Counted from the stretch's first letter, positions 6,902 to 15,751 are shown. The stretch: 33,967 bases of DNA from JAHHTP01 sp964587555 (GCA_964587555.1 CAZPLR010000018.1:1-33967); one strand, 5' to 3'. A program made the numbers and translations. Notes: a model not told the origin generated them from the sequence alone.

Positions 6902-8170
6902 ATGAAGCTCTTTATCAAGGACGCTATGGTAATCGACCCTTCGCAGGGACTGCATAAGGTCTGCTCCCTGCTTGCAGAGGATGGGATTGTCGCCGAAATC
7001 GGCGCGTTTTTGCCGCCGAAGGATGCGGTTGTGATCGACGCGGCGGGGCTTGCGCTGACGCCGGGGTTCATCGATCTTCACGTTCATCTGCGTGATCCGG
7101 GCTTTACCGCAAAGGAGGATATCCTTTCCGGCACAAGCGCCGCTGTGGCGGGCGGCGTGACCTCCATGCTTTGTATGCCGAACACCAAACCTTGTATTGA
7201 GGAAAAGGAAACGGTCGATACTATCGCCGCCGCGCCGAAAAAGGCGAAGGTCTATCTCACCGGCGCGATCACAAAACACATGGAGGGCAGGGAACTAAAC
7301 GATTTTTCGCGGTATGCCGCATGGGGGATTAAGGCTGTTTCGGATGATGGCAGACCGGTGGAAAATGCAAGGCTGATGCGCGACGCGCTTCTTGCAGCGG
7401 CGGAAAACGGGCTGTTTGTAACCTCTCACTGTGAGGATCTTGCGCTGATCGACGGCGGAATTATCAACGACGGCAGAATCAGCCGCATTTTGAATGTCAA
7501 GGGGATGTCCCGCGCCTCGGAGGATTATCAGACCGAGCGGGAAATTGCGCTTGCAGAGGAAACGAATACGCGGGTGCATATCGCCCACGTTTCGACTGCA
7601 AAATCCGCCGACGCAGTGCGCCGCGCGAAAAAACGCGGGGTCAGGGTAACGGCGGAAACTGCGCCGCACTATTTTATGCTGACGGAGGAAAAATTGCTTT
7701 CCCGCGATGCGGATTACCGTATGAATCCGCCGCTTCGCACCGAGGCGGATCGGCAGGCGATTTTAGAGGCGGTATGCGACGGGACGTTTGACTGCATCGT
7801 CACCGACCACGCGCCGCATACTGTTGAGGAAAAGTCTGATTTTTTGAAGGCGCCGAACGGGGTTATCGGGATGGAAACCTCGTTTTCCGCAGCTTATACC
7901 GCGCTAGTGGCGGCGGGGCATATCACGGTCGACCGGCTGGTTGAGCTGATGTCCTGCGCTCCGGCAAAGCTGCTTGGGCTTAACGCCGGCAGCTTGCGGG
8001 TGGGTATGCCGGCGGATTTTGCGCTGGTTGATCTGGAAAAGAAATGGGTCGTTGATGTGCAAAAGCTGCATGGAAAAAGCAAAAACTGCGTTTTTAAAGG
8101 GCAGACCCTACAGGCAAAGGTCGTTATGACCGCAGTGGACGGACAGCTTGTCTACACTGCGCAGGAATAA
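6902..8170 (+). CDS. pyrC: Dihydroorotase
   Basis: A 422-aa amidohydrolase that reversibly closes N-carbamoyl-L-aspartate to L-dihydroorotate in de novo pyrimidine synthesis. GFIDLHVHLRDPG holds the metal ligands H60 and H62; D149 (SDDG), H176 (SHCED), H229 (HIAHVS) and D302 (TDHAPH) complete the type I centre as in Bacillus and Aquifex enzymes. Length is typical. The start follows GGAAAGGAATC. It is the first gene of the pyr operon, directly controlled by the leader attenuator. The type I form often works with aspartate transcarbamoylase, but pyrB is not next to it. Confidence 0.96.
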   Translation: MKLFIKDAMVIDPSQGLHKVCSLLAEDGIVAEIGAFLPPKDAVVIDAAGLALTPGFIDLHVHLRDPGFTAKEDILSGTSAAVAGGVTSMLCMPNTKPCIEEKETVDTIAAAPKKAKVYLTGAITKHMEGRELNDFSRYAAWGIKAVSDDGRPVENARLMRDALLAAAENGLFVTSHCEDLALIDGGIINDGRISRILNVKGMSRASEDYQTEREIALAEETNTRVHIAHVSTAKSADAVRRAKKRGVRVTAETAPHYFMLTEEKLLSRDADYRMNPPLRTEADRQAILEAVCDGTFDCIVTDHAPHTVEEKSDFLKAPNGVIGMETSFSAAYTALVAAGHITVDRLVELMSCAPAKLLGLNAGSLRVGMPADFALVDLEKKWVVDVQKLHGKSKNCVFKGQTLQAKVVMTAVDGQLVYTAQE

Positions 8171-8221
8171 ACCGATTGAGGAAAAGCGTTTTTAGATGTT
8201 ATGTGAGGGAGGAAAAATCAT

Positions 8222-9142
8222 ATGTCAATGGACCGTTTGATTGCGCGCATCACTGCGCTTCAAAACCCGACCGTCGCGGGCTTAGACCCAAAGCTTGACT
8301 ATGTTCCGGCTTATATCAGAGAAAAGGCGTTTGACAAATACGGCTGTACCCTAAAGGGTGCGGCTAAGGCGATTTTGGAGTTCAACAAAGGGCTGATTGA
8401 TGCGCTGTGCGAGGTGGTTCCGGCAATTAAACCGCAGTGCGCCTACTACGAGATGTATGGTGTGGACGGCGTCAAAACGTTGTATAAGACCATCGCGTAC
8501 GCGAAGGAGAAGGGGATGCTTGTCATCACCGACGGCAAGCGCAACGACATTGGCACAACGATGGAGGCGTATGCTGCTGGGCATTTAGGCGTGACTCCGG
8601 TTGGAAAAAAGCTGCTGCCGGCGTTTGATGCGGATTGCCTGACGGTCAACGGTTATCTCGGCACCGACGGCATCAAGCCGCTGTTAAAGGTCTGTGACGA
8701 ATATGATAAGGGCATTTTTGTGCTGGTGAAAACCTCGAATCCGTCTAGCGGCGAATTACAGGACAGGCTAATCGACGGTAAGCCGGTTTATGAGCTGATG
8801 GGTCAGATGTGCGAGCAATGGGGCACAGACTCAATTTCGGTGAAGACGGGCTTTTCCTCGGTCGGCGCGGTGGTTGGCGCGACATACCCGCAGCAGCTGA
8901 AGGAATTGAGAGAGAAGCTGCCGCACACCTTCTTTTTGGTTCCCGGCTACGGTGCGCAGGGCGGCGGCGCAGAGGATGTACGCTATGCGTTTAACGGCGA
9001 CGGAATCGGCGCGATCGTCAATTCCTCGCGCGGTATTATGTGCGCGTATCAAAAGCGCGGCTTTGACGAAAAGGATTATGCACAGGCAGCGTATCTGGAA
9101 GCGATCCGGATGCGGGACGATATCCGCAGCGCGCTGTCCTGA
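8222..9142 (+). CDS. pyrF: Orotidine-5'-phosphate decarboxylase, long (type 2) form
   Basis: A 306-aa enzyme that decarboxylates OMP to UMP. The catalytic D-K-x-x-D array is in ITDGKRNDIGTT (D104, K106, D109), with PTVAGLDPKLDY at the N-terminus and FLVPGYGAQGGG near the phosphate-binding site. At about 306 residues it belongs to the longer PyrF group rather than the 230-240-aa form of Bacillus. GAGGGAGG lies nine bases before ATG 8222; ATG 8228 is a less likely alternative. It lies 51 bases after pyrC and 36 before carA, with no intervening terminator. The usual partner pyrE is not adjacent. Confidence 0.95.
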   Translation: MSMDRLIARITALQNPTVAGLDPKLDYVPAYIREKAFDKYGCTLKGAAKAILEFNKGLIDALCEVVPAIKPQCAYYEMYGVDGVKTLYKTIAYAKEKGMLVITDGKRNDIGTTMEAYAAGHLGVTPVGKKLLPAFDADCLTVNGYLGTDGIKPLLKVCDEYDKGIFVLVKTSNPSSGELQDRLIDGKPVYELMGQMCEQWGTDSISVKTGFSSVGAVVGATYPQQLKELREKLPHTFFLVPGYGAQGGGAEDVRYAFNGDGIGAIVNSSRGIMCAYQKRGFDEKDYAQAAYLEAIRMRDDIRSALS

Positions 9143-9178
9143 GACGAGCTGCCATTACAGAAAGGAACGATCCGATTC

Positions 9179-10288
9179 ATGTTTGTTAAACGGCAAAAAG
9201 CATATTTGCTGCTGGAAAACGGCAAAAGGTTTGAAGGCTTCTCTTTCGGCGCGAATGGAAGCGTCATCGGCGAGATCGTTTTCGCCACCGGTATGACCGG
9301 CTATGAGGAAACGCTGACCGACCCAAGCTATTACGGGCAAATCGTCACCCAGACTTTCCCGCTGATTGGAAACTACGGCGTAAACAAGACCGACAGGGAA
9401 TCAAAACGCTGCTATCTTTCCGGATATATTGTCAGGGAATGGTGCGAGCTTCCCTCCAATTTCCGCTGCGAAGGAGAAGTGGACTCCTTCTTAAAGGAGC
9501 AGAAGGTTATCGGCTTATGCGGCGTGGATACCAGAGAGCTTACCCGCATCATCCGCGAGAGCGGCGTAATGAACGGGATGATTTCTACCGAGCCGATCAC
9601 GGATGAGGAAGCGGCGCTTGCCCAGATCAAGGCTTATGTGATTGAGAACGCGGTAAAGAGTGTTTCGGTGAAACAAAGCGAAATCTTTCCGGCAGAAGGA
9701 GAAGAGCGTTTTCATGCGGTTTTAATGGACTTTGGGTATAAATTCAACATCCGCAGAGAGCTTTGCGCGCGCGGCTGCAAGGTGACTGTCGTTCCATACG
9801 ATACGACTGCAAAAGAGATAAAGGAGCTTTCTCCAGACGGGATCATGCTTTCCAACGGTCCGGGTGATCCGGCGGAGAATGTGGAAGTAATCTCCAATCT
9901 GCAAGAGATCCTGCGTTTAAATATTCCGGTATTCGGCATCTGCTTAGGGCATCAGCTTTCCTGTCTTGCGCTTGGCGGCAGGACTGAGAAATTAAAATAT
10001 GGTCATCGCGGCGCAAATCAGCCGGTGATCGACCTGAAAACCGGCAAAACCTATGTGACCAGTCAGAATCATGGCTACGCTGTGGTAGGAGATTCCATCC
10101 CGGAAACAGTCGGGAAGGTTTCGCATATCAACGCAAACGACGGAACCTGCGAAGGGGTTGTCTACAGCGGCGTCCCGGTTGAAACGGTGCAGTTTCATCC
10201 GGAAGCATGCGGCGGTCCGCACGATACGGCATATCTGTTTGATCGTTTTGTCAGCCGGATGGAAGCCTACAAAGCACAGCAGCATTAA
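9179..10288 (+). CDS. carA: Carbamoyl-phosphate synthase small subunit (glutaminase)
   Basis: A 369-aa class I glutamine amidotransferase that supplies ammonia from glutamine to the large subunit. The N-terminal CarA-specific domain (about 5-140) includes FATGMTGYEETLTDPSYYGQ; the GATase domain has the nucleophile C255 in FGICLGHQL and H340/E342 in VQFHPEACGGPHDT. Length is usual for Gram-positive enzymes. The ribosome-binding site is AAAGGAA. It lies 27 bases upstream of carB, so the two subunits are made from one transcript. All glutaminase residues are intact. Confidence 0.97.
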   Translation: MFVKRQKAYLLLENGKRFEGFSFGANGSVIGEIVFATGMTGYEETLTDPSYYGQIVTQTFPLIGNYGVNKTDRESKRCYLSGYIVREWCELPSNFRCEGEVDSFLKEQKVIGLCGVDTRELTRIIRESGVMNGMISTEPITDEEAALAQIKAYVIENAVKSVSVKQSEIFPAEGEERFHAVLMDFGYKFNIRRELCARGCKVTVVPYDTTAKEIKELSPDGIMLSNGPGDPAENVEVISNLQEILRLNIPVFGICLGHQLSCLALGGRTEKLKYGHRGANQPVIDLKTGKTYVTSQNHGYAVVGDSIPETVGKVSHINANDGTCEGVVYSGVPVETVQFHPEACGGPHDTAYLFDRFVSRMEAYKAQQH

Positions 10289-10315
10289 GCGGAAAATAAA
10301 GGAAGGAATCGTAAA

Positions 10316-13300
10316 ATGCCATTAAGAAGCGATATCAAAAAGGTATTGGTTATCGGCTCCGGCCCGATTATTATTGGGCAGGCGGCGGAATTTGACTATG
10401 CTGGAACGCAGGCTTGCCGTGCTTTGAAGCAGGAAGGGCTTGAGGTCGTTCTGATTAACTCCAACCCAGCGACCATTATGACGGACAAGGCAATGGCGGA
10501 TAAGATTTATATCGAGCCGCTGACGCTTGACGTGGTTAAGCGGGTTATTGAGTTGGAGCAGCCGGATAGCGTCCTTTCCACCTTGGGCGGGCAGACGGGG
10601 CTTACCTTGTCGATGCAGCTTGCCAAGGAGGGCTTTTTAGAGGAGCATAATGTTAAGCTTTTGGGCGCGAGGCCTCAAACGATTGATAAAGCGGAGGACA
10701 GAGAGCTTTTCAAGGAAACAATGGAAGCGATCGGGCAGCCGTGCGTGCCTTCCAAGGTGGTCAATACGGTGGAGGACGCGCTGGCGTTTGCCGAAGAGAT
10801 TGGCTATCCGGTGATTGTACGGCCTGCATTTACGCTGGGTGGCTCCGGGGGCGGCATTGCGGAGGATATTCCGCAGCTGAAAGAGATTTGCGGCAACGGT
10901 CTGCGGCTTTCTCCAATCACGCAGGTACTGATCGAAAAATGCATCTCCGGCTGGAAGGAGATCGAGTTTGAGGTGATTCGTGACCGCAAAGGAAACGTAA
11001 TCACCGTTTGTTCGATGGAAAACTTTGATCCGGTCGGCGTGCATACCGGCGATTCGATTGTGGTTGCACCTGCTGTCACCCTGTCGGATAAAGAGTACCA
11101 GATGCTGCGCAGCGCCTCGCTCCAGATCATCGATGCGCTGGGGGTCGAAGGCGGCTGCAACTGCCAGTTTGCGCTTGAGCCGGAATCGTTCCAATATTCG
11201 GTGATTGAGGTAAACCCGCGTGTTTCGCGTTCTTCGGCACTCGCGTCCAAAGCGACCGGCTACCCGATTGCGAAGGTTGCCGCCAAGATCGCCATAGGCT
11301 ATACGCTGGATGAGATCGTCAATCAGGTGACGGGAAAAACTTACGCCTGCTTCGAACCGGCGCTGGACTATGTGGTCGTTAAATTTCCGCGCTGGCCGTT
11401 CGATAAATTTGTCTACGCCTCCCGTATTCTCGGCACGCAGATGCAGGCAACCGGCGAGGTCATGGCAATCGGCACAACCTTTGAGCAGGCGATTATGAAG
11501 GCGGTGCGCGGCACAGAGCTAAAGCTTGATACGCTGACGCTGCCGAAATTTGCCAAAATGACCGATGAGGAGGTCAGAGCGCAGCTCGCGCGCTGCGATG
11601 ATGAGCGCTGTTTTGCGGTATTTGAGGCTTTAAAACGCGGCATTTCCATTGAGGAGATTCACGCGGTCACGATGATCGACGAATGGTTCTTGGGCAAGCT
11701 TTTGCATCTTGCACAGTTTGAAGCATATTTGGCGGACGGGGAGCTAACGGTCGAAAAATATCATATGGCAAAACGGCTTGGATATCTGGACTCCTCTGTT
11801 GTGCGGATTTCCGGGCAGGAGGTACCGGCGCATTTTTCGGCGGCGTTTAAGATGGTCGATACCTGCGCGGCGGAGTTTGCGGCGCAAACGCCTTATTTCT
11901 ACGCGACCTATGATTCTGAAAACGAAGCAAAGGAGTTTATCGAGCAGAAAAACTCTGGAAAAAAGAAGGTACTGGTGTTCGGTTCCGGACCGATTCGTAT
12001 CGGGCAGGGCATCGAGTTTGACTACTGCTGTGTTCATTGCGTCTGGACGTTGAAGGAACTGGGCTATGAGGCGGTCATCGCGAACAATAATCCGGAAACG
12101 GTTTCGACCGACTTCGACACTGGCGACAGGCTGTATTTTGACCCGTTAAATATCGAGGATGTAAAGAATATCATCGAAACCGAACAGCCGTACGGCGTGT
12201 TCGTGCAGTTCGGCGGTCAGACCGCTATCAAGCTGTCAAAAACGCTTGATGCGATGGGAGTCCGGATTCTCGGTTCTTCCAACGATACGATCGACGCTGC
12301 GGAGGATAGAGAGCGGTTTGAGAAGGTTTTAGAGGCTTGTCATATCCCTTGCCCGAAGGCTGGTACCTGCATGAGTACCGAGGAGGCGCTTGTCGTGGCG
12401 CATGAGCTGGGCTATCCGGTGCTGCTGCGTCCGTCCTATGTCCTTGGCGGTCAGAACATGATTATCGCTTATAACGACAGCGACGTTGTGGAATATATGG
12501 CGATCATTGCGGGACAGGGCTTGGAAAATCCAGTGCTGATTGACAAATATATGCAGGGCACTGAGGTCGAGGTTGACGCGCTCTGCGACGGACAGGACTA
12601 TATGATTCCGGGGATCATGGAGCATATTGAGCGTGCGGGAATTCACTCCGGCGACTCGATTTCGGTCTACCCGGCGCAGCACCTTTCCCAACGGGTGCGG
12701 GCGACCATTATCGACTATACCGGCAGGCTTGCCAGAGAGCTGAAGGTGGTCGGTATGATGAACGTGCAGTATGTCGTCAAGGATGAAAAGGTCTATGTCA
12801 TCGAGGTCAATCCGCGTTCCTCGCGCACTGTGCCGTATATCTCGAAGGTGACGGGCGTTCCGATGGTCGATATTGCAACTAGGCTTTCGCTTGGCGCAAA
12901 ATTGCAGGATTTGGGCTATGGCTCCGGGTTGTATCCGACGGCGGAAAACGTAGCGGTCAAGGTTCCGGTCTTCAGCTTTGAAAAGCTGCATGACGTAGAT
13001 ACGCAGCTGGGACCGGAGATGAAATCGACCGGCGAGGTACTCGGTATTGCGCCAACGTTACAGGAGGCGCTTATCAAAGGGCTTGTCGCGGCGGGCTATA
13101 ATCTGAAAACGCGCGGCGGCGTGCTAATCACGGTCAGAGATCAGGATCAGGAGGAGGCGATCCGCGTTGCGGAGCGGTTTGAGGCGCTCGGCTTTGATAT
13201 TTATGCGACGCCGGGTACGGCGCATAAGCTAAACTCCGCGATGGTCGCAACCAACGTCGTCAGCAAGATCTCCGCCGATCCGGTCAACAACACGCTGACG

Positions 13301-13510
13301 CTTTTGGACAGCGGAAAGATTCAGTATATGCTTTCGATCTCGGCGACGGGACGCGATCCGGCGCGTGAAAGCGTGCGGATGAGAAGAAAAGCGGTCGAGC
13401 ATGGAATCGTCTGCTTCACCGCCATCGATACTGCAAACGCGCTGCTTGACTGTCTGGAAACCGGAAAGACGATCCATGATGTAAAGCTTGTGGATATCAC
13501 AAAAATTTAA
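10316..13510 (+). CDS. carB: Carbamoyl-phosphate synthase large subunit
   Basis: A full-length 1064-aa enzyme that makes carbamoyl phosphate from bicarbonate, ammonia and two ATP. The two homologous ATP-grasp halves begin at VLVIGSGPIIIGQAAEFDY (about residue 10) and VLVFGSGPIRIGQGIEFDY (about 550); both carry the glycine-rich loops and metal-ligand ENPR/EVNPRVSRSSAL and EVNPRSSRTVP segments. The C-terminal methylglyoxal-synthase-like allosteric domain starts near 933 (GGVLITVRDQD). Its end carries MLSISATGRDPARES in place of the INTP-type segment of enteric enzymes, so its effector response may differ; that is inference. It ends the pyr operon, followed by a strong terminator. Confidence 0.98.
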   Translation: MPLRSDIKKVLVIGSGPIIIGQAAEFDYAGTQACRALKQEGLEVVLINSNPATIMTDKAMADKIYIEPLTLDVVKRVIELEQPDSVLSTLGGQTGLTLSMQLAKEGFLEEHNVKLLGARPQTIDKAEDRELFKETMEAIGQPCVPSKVVNTVEDALAFAEEIGYPVIVRPAFTLGGSGGGIAEDIPQLKEICGNGLRLSPITQVLIEKCISGWKEIEFEVIRDRKGNVITVCSMENFDPVGVHTGDSIVVAPAVTLSDKEYQMLRSASLQIIDALGVEGGCNCQFALEPESFQYSVIEVNPRVSRSSALASKATGYPIAKVAAKIAIGYTLDEIVNQVTGKTYACFEPALDYVVVKFPRWPFDKFVYASRILGTQMQATGEVMAIGTTFEQAIMKAVRGTELKLDTLTLPKFAKMTDEEVRAQLARCDDERCFAVFEALKRGISIEEIHAVTMIDEWFLGKLLHLAQFEAYLADGELTVEKYHMAKRLGYLDSSVVRISGQEVPAHFSAAFKMVDTCAAEFAAQTPYFYATYDSENEAKEFIEQKNSGKKKVLVFGSGPIRIGQGIEFDYCCVHCVWTLKELGYEAVIANNNPETVSTDFDTGDRLYFDPLNIEDVKNIIETEQPYGVFVQFGGQTAIKLSKTLDAMGVRILGSSNDTIDAAEDRERFEKVLEACHIPCPKAGTCMSTEEALVVAHELGYPVLLRPSYVLGGQNMIIAYNDSDVVEYMAIIAGQGLENPVLIDKYMQGTEVEVDALCDGQDYMIPGIMEHIERAGIHSGDSISVYPAQHLSQRVRATIIDYTGRLARELKVVGMMNVQYVVKDEKVYVIEVNPRSSRTVPYISKVTGVPMVDIATRLSLGAKLQDLGYGSGLYPTAENVAVKVPVFSFEKLHDVDTQLGPEMKSTGEVLGIAPTLQEALIKGLVAAGYNLKTRGGVLITVRDQDQEEAIRVAERFEALGFDIYATPGTAHKLNSAMVATNVVSKISADPVNNTLTLLDSGKIQYMLSISATGRDPARESVRMRRKAVEHGIVCFTAIDTANALLDCLETGKTIHDVKLVDITKI

Positions 13511-13526
13511 ACAGGGATCAAACGGC

Positions 13527-13572
13527 AAAAGACCGATGGGCTTTGAGAACGCTCTCTGCTCATCGGTCTTTT
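13527..13572. terminator. Bidirectional intrinsic terminator between carB and the convergent gene
   Basis: AAAAGACCGATG (13527-13538) and CATCGGTCTTTT (13561-13572) form a perfect 12-bp stem. The A-rich left edge and T-rich right edge give a T-run on either strand, so it can end carB on plus and the small membrane-protein gene on minus. The 22-base loop may form a small inner GAGA/TCTC stem. Confidence 0.88.
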
Positions 13573-13598
13573 GGCGTCGTGCCGCTTTGTGAAAAAGC

Positions 13599-13955
13599 CT
13601 AGTCCAACACGACTGATTTTTCCTTGCCTTTTTTGTTTTTTGGGTATTCCCGGATGCGGATCACATATTCTAAATTGATCACCTGAAGGTTATCTTGCGC
13701 ATCCGCCACCAGCAGAGCGCAATCGTTTATTTCTTTGATGACGCCTTTCACGCTGCCGGAGGTATCAGCCAGAGTGTAGATGATACACTTTTTGTTCAGA
13801 AATTGCTTTGCCAGCGCTTCCATAGATACTCGCTCCTTTTTATGCTTCTTTTTCTGAATGCAGCGAACGGCGGCGATCCGGCTGCGTCTGCTTGAGAGAT
13901 ATGCAAAGATGGATAAGCATATCGCCATAATCATGATGTAGTAGACGGGCTGCAA
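13599..13955 (-). CDS. Small membrane-anchored protein with Sm-like C-terminal domain
   Basis: The longer reading starts at a TTG (13955) that has a near-perfect AGGAGGTG ribosome-binding site five bases away. It gives 118 aa: a single membrane helix (about 4-21, VYYIMIMAICLSIFAYL), a basic linker rich in K/R, and a C-terminal beta-rich domain (about 46-105) with LNKKCIIYTL and GVIKEINDCALLVAD, reminiscent of small clostridial Sm-fold proteins of unknown function. An internal ATG at about 13822 also has AAAGGAGCG upstream and would yield only the soluble domain, about 73 aa. Two products from one gene are possible. It lies 36 bases after the aldolase gene on the same transcript. The role is unknown. 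Confidence 0.72.
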   Translation of the reverse strand: MQPVYYIMIMAICLSIFAYLSSRRSRIAAVRCIQKKKHKKERVSMEALAKQFLNKKCIIYTLADTSGSVKGVIKEINDCALLVADAQDNLQVINLEYVIRIREYPKNKKGKEKSVVLD

Positions 13956-13991
13956 GGCTGCACCTCCTGCTCTTGCTTCTGCTGCAATGGG

Positions 13992-14648
13992 TTACTCTCC
14001 GAACACCTTTCTGTAGTCCGCTTGGAATTTTGCAATTCCGGCGTCGGTCAGCGGGTGTTTGGTCATCTGCTCGATTACGGCGTATGGAACGGTGGCAATA
14101 TCCGCGCCTGCTAAGGCGCAGTCGATTACGTGGATCGGATTGCGCACGCTTGCCGCGATGATTTCGGTGCGGATGTCGTCATAATTGGCAAAAATGTCTG
14201 AGATTGTGCGGATCAGATCAATGCCCGGCATCGAGATATCGTCCAGTCTGCCCAGAAACGGCGAGACGTAAGCGGCGCCTGCTCTCGCTGCTAAAAGCGC
14301 TTGATTTGCGCTGAAGATCAGGGTGACGTTGCATTTGACGCCCTCGGCAGAAAGCACTTTACAAGCCTTTAAGCCCTCAACCGTCATCGGGATTTTCACA
14401 ACCATGTTCGGATGAATGGCGGCGATCGCCCTGCCCTCTGCGATCATGCCCGCAGCGTCGGTCGTGGTCGCTTTGACCTCGCCGGAAATCGGTCCGTCGA
14501 CGATGGAAGCGATTTCGGCGATCACCTGATTAAAATCTCTGCCTTCTTTGGCGATTAAGCTTGGGTTGGTGGTGACGCCGCAGATGACCCCCATGTCGTT
14601 TGCTTTGCGGATGTCATCTACATTGGCAGTATCAATAAAAAATTTCAT
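13992..14648 (-). CDS. Fructose-6-phosphate aldolase / short transaldolase (TalC/FSA family)
   Basis: A 218-aa TIM-barrel class I aldolase, the length of the compact TalC/FSA group rather than the 310-390-aa classical transaldolases. The Schiff-base lysine is K85 in MVVKIPMT; FIDTANVDDI at the N-terminus, GVTTNPSLI (24-32) and YVSPFLGRLDD complete the family pattern. It transfers or cleaves a dihydroxyacetone unit between sugar phosphates in the cytosol. The frame stays open to 14732, but ATG 14648 with GGAAAGGA upstream fits the family. It has its own promoter and is followed by the small membrane-protein gene. Whether transaldolase or aldolase activity dominates cannot be told from sequence alone. 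Confidence 0.92.
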   Translation of the reverse strand: MKFFIDTANVDDIRKANDMGVICGVTTNPSLIAKEGRDFNQVIAEIASIVDGPISGEVKATTTDAAGMIAEGRAIAAIHPNMVVKIPMTVEGLKACKVLSAEGVKCNVTLIFSANQALLAARAGAAYVSPFLGRLDDISMPGIDLIRTISDIFANYDDIRTEIIAASVRNPIHVIDCALAGADIATVPYAVIEQMTKHPLTDAGIAKFQADYRKVFGE

Positions 14649-14703
14649 AACGAAGCGTCCTTTCCTTTGATTATGCGTTGCCGATGCGGCAGCACTTTTC
14701 TTT

Positions 14704-14732
14704 ATTATACTCTGCCTTTGGCTGAAAGTCAA
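14704..14732 (-). promoter_or_regulatory. Sigma-70-type promoter of the transaldolase gene
   Basis: On minus, TTGACT (14732-14727), a 17-base spacer and consensus TATAAT (14709-14704) lie about 55 bases before the start codon. The remaining bases up to the manganese catalase gene (14733-14981) hold only that gene's terminator; I saw no further gene there. Confidence 0.82.
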
Positions 14733-14850
14733 TCCTCGGGAAAAGGATATGTGAGTTCTCTGCCGTAGGAGATGTTATGTCGTAAATTCCTTTTACTGCA
14801 TCAGCCCGATGAACAGCCTCATGGATTTGTCAACCGTTTTTAAAAAAAAT

Positions 14851-14896
14851 GTTGGGAAAACAAGCCGATCTGCGGAAACAATCCGCAGACCGGCTT
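14851..14896 (-). terminator. Terminator of the manganese catalase gene
   Basis: A long hairpin pairs 14862-14876 with 14882-14896 (AAGCCG and TCTGCGGA arms, one A/C mismatch, five-base loop). On the minus strand it is followed by GTTTTCCC, a short T-run, and further down by a longer T-run. It lies about 85 bases beyond the stop codon. Confidence 0.72.
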
Positions 14897-14981
14897 TGAG
14901 GAGTATCGAATTTTTAGGGCGTACTGAAAGCGCGCCTATATGCCAAGGGGAGAATACGCTTATGCAGACAAGCGTAAGATC

Positions 14982-15647
14982 TTAAGAGAAGGAAACGGGT
15001 TTTCCCTCGATATGGGAGAGATCGGAGTTTGGGCTTGGCTCAGACATGGAGAAATACATTTTAGCCGCTTTTGTGGTGCCAAAGTCCAAGTTAGAGCCGC
15101 TTCTCTGCACCTTGTTGAAAGCCTCGCGGAACATAGCGTTGTGCGCCTCCTCGCGGTTGAGCAGAAAATCGATGGTAGCGCGCACCTTTTTGTCCTCGAT
15201 CTGGCGGTAGAGATACTCATAGACCACCTTTGCGCGCTGTTCCGAGGCGATATTGGAGAGCAGATCGGCGCAAAGGTCGCCGGTGACGGTGACATAATCG
15301 GCAGTCCAAGAGTAGCCGGAAGCGTTCATCAGTCCCGGAGAAAGTCCGAGCAGAACGTGGGTTTCGATCTCGCCTGCTGGAACAGCGGCGGCGTTAACCT
15401 GATCGCCGTTCAAAAGATGGATGGTTTGCGCTACCATTTCCATATGCCCAAGTTCTTCCGCTGCAATATCGAGGAAAAGATCCTTGATCTCGGGATCCTG
15501 GATGCGGAAGCTCTGCGCCATATACTGCATGGCGGCTTTTAATTCGCCGTTGCCGCCGCCCAATTGTTCCTGTAAAAGCGCCGCATACTGTGGGTTTGGC
15601 TTTTCGACTTCGACCGGATGGAAAAGCTGTTTTTCGTGCTTGAACAT
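14982..15647 (-). CDS. Manganese catalase (CotJC-related)
   Basis: A 221-aa ferritin-like protein that disproportionates hydrogen peroxide with a dinuclear manganese centre. All expected ligands can be placed: E35, E65 and H68 in AAEELGHMEM, E144 in VVYEYLYRQ and H169 in REEAHN. The length lies between spore-coat CotJC (about 190) and the longer Lactobacillus enzyme (about 266). GAGGGAA precedes the ATG at 15647. It stands alone between two terminators. Both vegetative peroxide defence and incorporation in a spore coat are possible; a candidate sporulation-type promoter upstream slightly favours the second. Confidence 0.92.
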   Translation of the reverse strand: MFKHEKQLFHPVEVEKPNPQYAALLQEQLGGGNGELKAAMQYMAQSFRIQDPEIKDLFLDIAAEELGHMEMVAQTIHLLNGDQVNAAAVPAGEIETHVLLGLSPGLMNASGYSWTADYVTVTGDLCADLLSNIASEQRAKVVYEYLYRQIEDKKVRATIDFLLNREEAHNAMFREAFNKVQRSGSNLDFGTTKAAKMYFSMSEPSPNSDLSHIEGKPVSFS

Positions 15648-15672
15648 AAAATTCCCTCGCTTTCTTTTTTCT

Positions 15673-15701
15673 TAGTATGTGGGAAAAGTGGGGATTTATG
15701 C
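15673..15701 (-). promoter_or_regulatory. Possible sporulation-sigma promoter of the manganese catalase
   Basis: On minus, GCATA (15701-15697) and CATACTA (15679-15673) are separated by 17 bases. This is close to the sigma-G pattern known from Bacillus (GHATR, 18, CATWHTA), and the CATA -10 is shared by sigma-E and sigma-K. No good sigma-70 pair was seen in this 70-base gap. The spacer is one base short, so the call is tentative. Confidence 0.35.
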
Positions 15702-15710
15702 TGATATCGG

Positions 15711-15745
15711 CAAAAAAATCCGCAGCGGGATGTTTCGCTGCGGAT
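15711..15745 (-). terminator. Intrinsic terminator of the 1430-aa activase gene
   Basis: ATCCGCAGCG (15718-15727) and CGCTGCGGAT (15736-15745) form a perfect 10-bp stem with an eight-base loop. On the minus strand it is followed directly by a run of seven T, the classical form. It lies just beyond the stop at 15752. Confidence 0.93.
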
Positions 15746-15751
15746 GGAAAA

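Noticed and set aside
14957..14974. CGCTT/AAGCG hairpin beyond the manganese catalase stop.
   Set aside because: Five-base stem with no T-run; the stronger hairpin at 14862-14896 explains termination.
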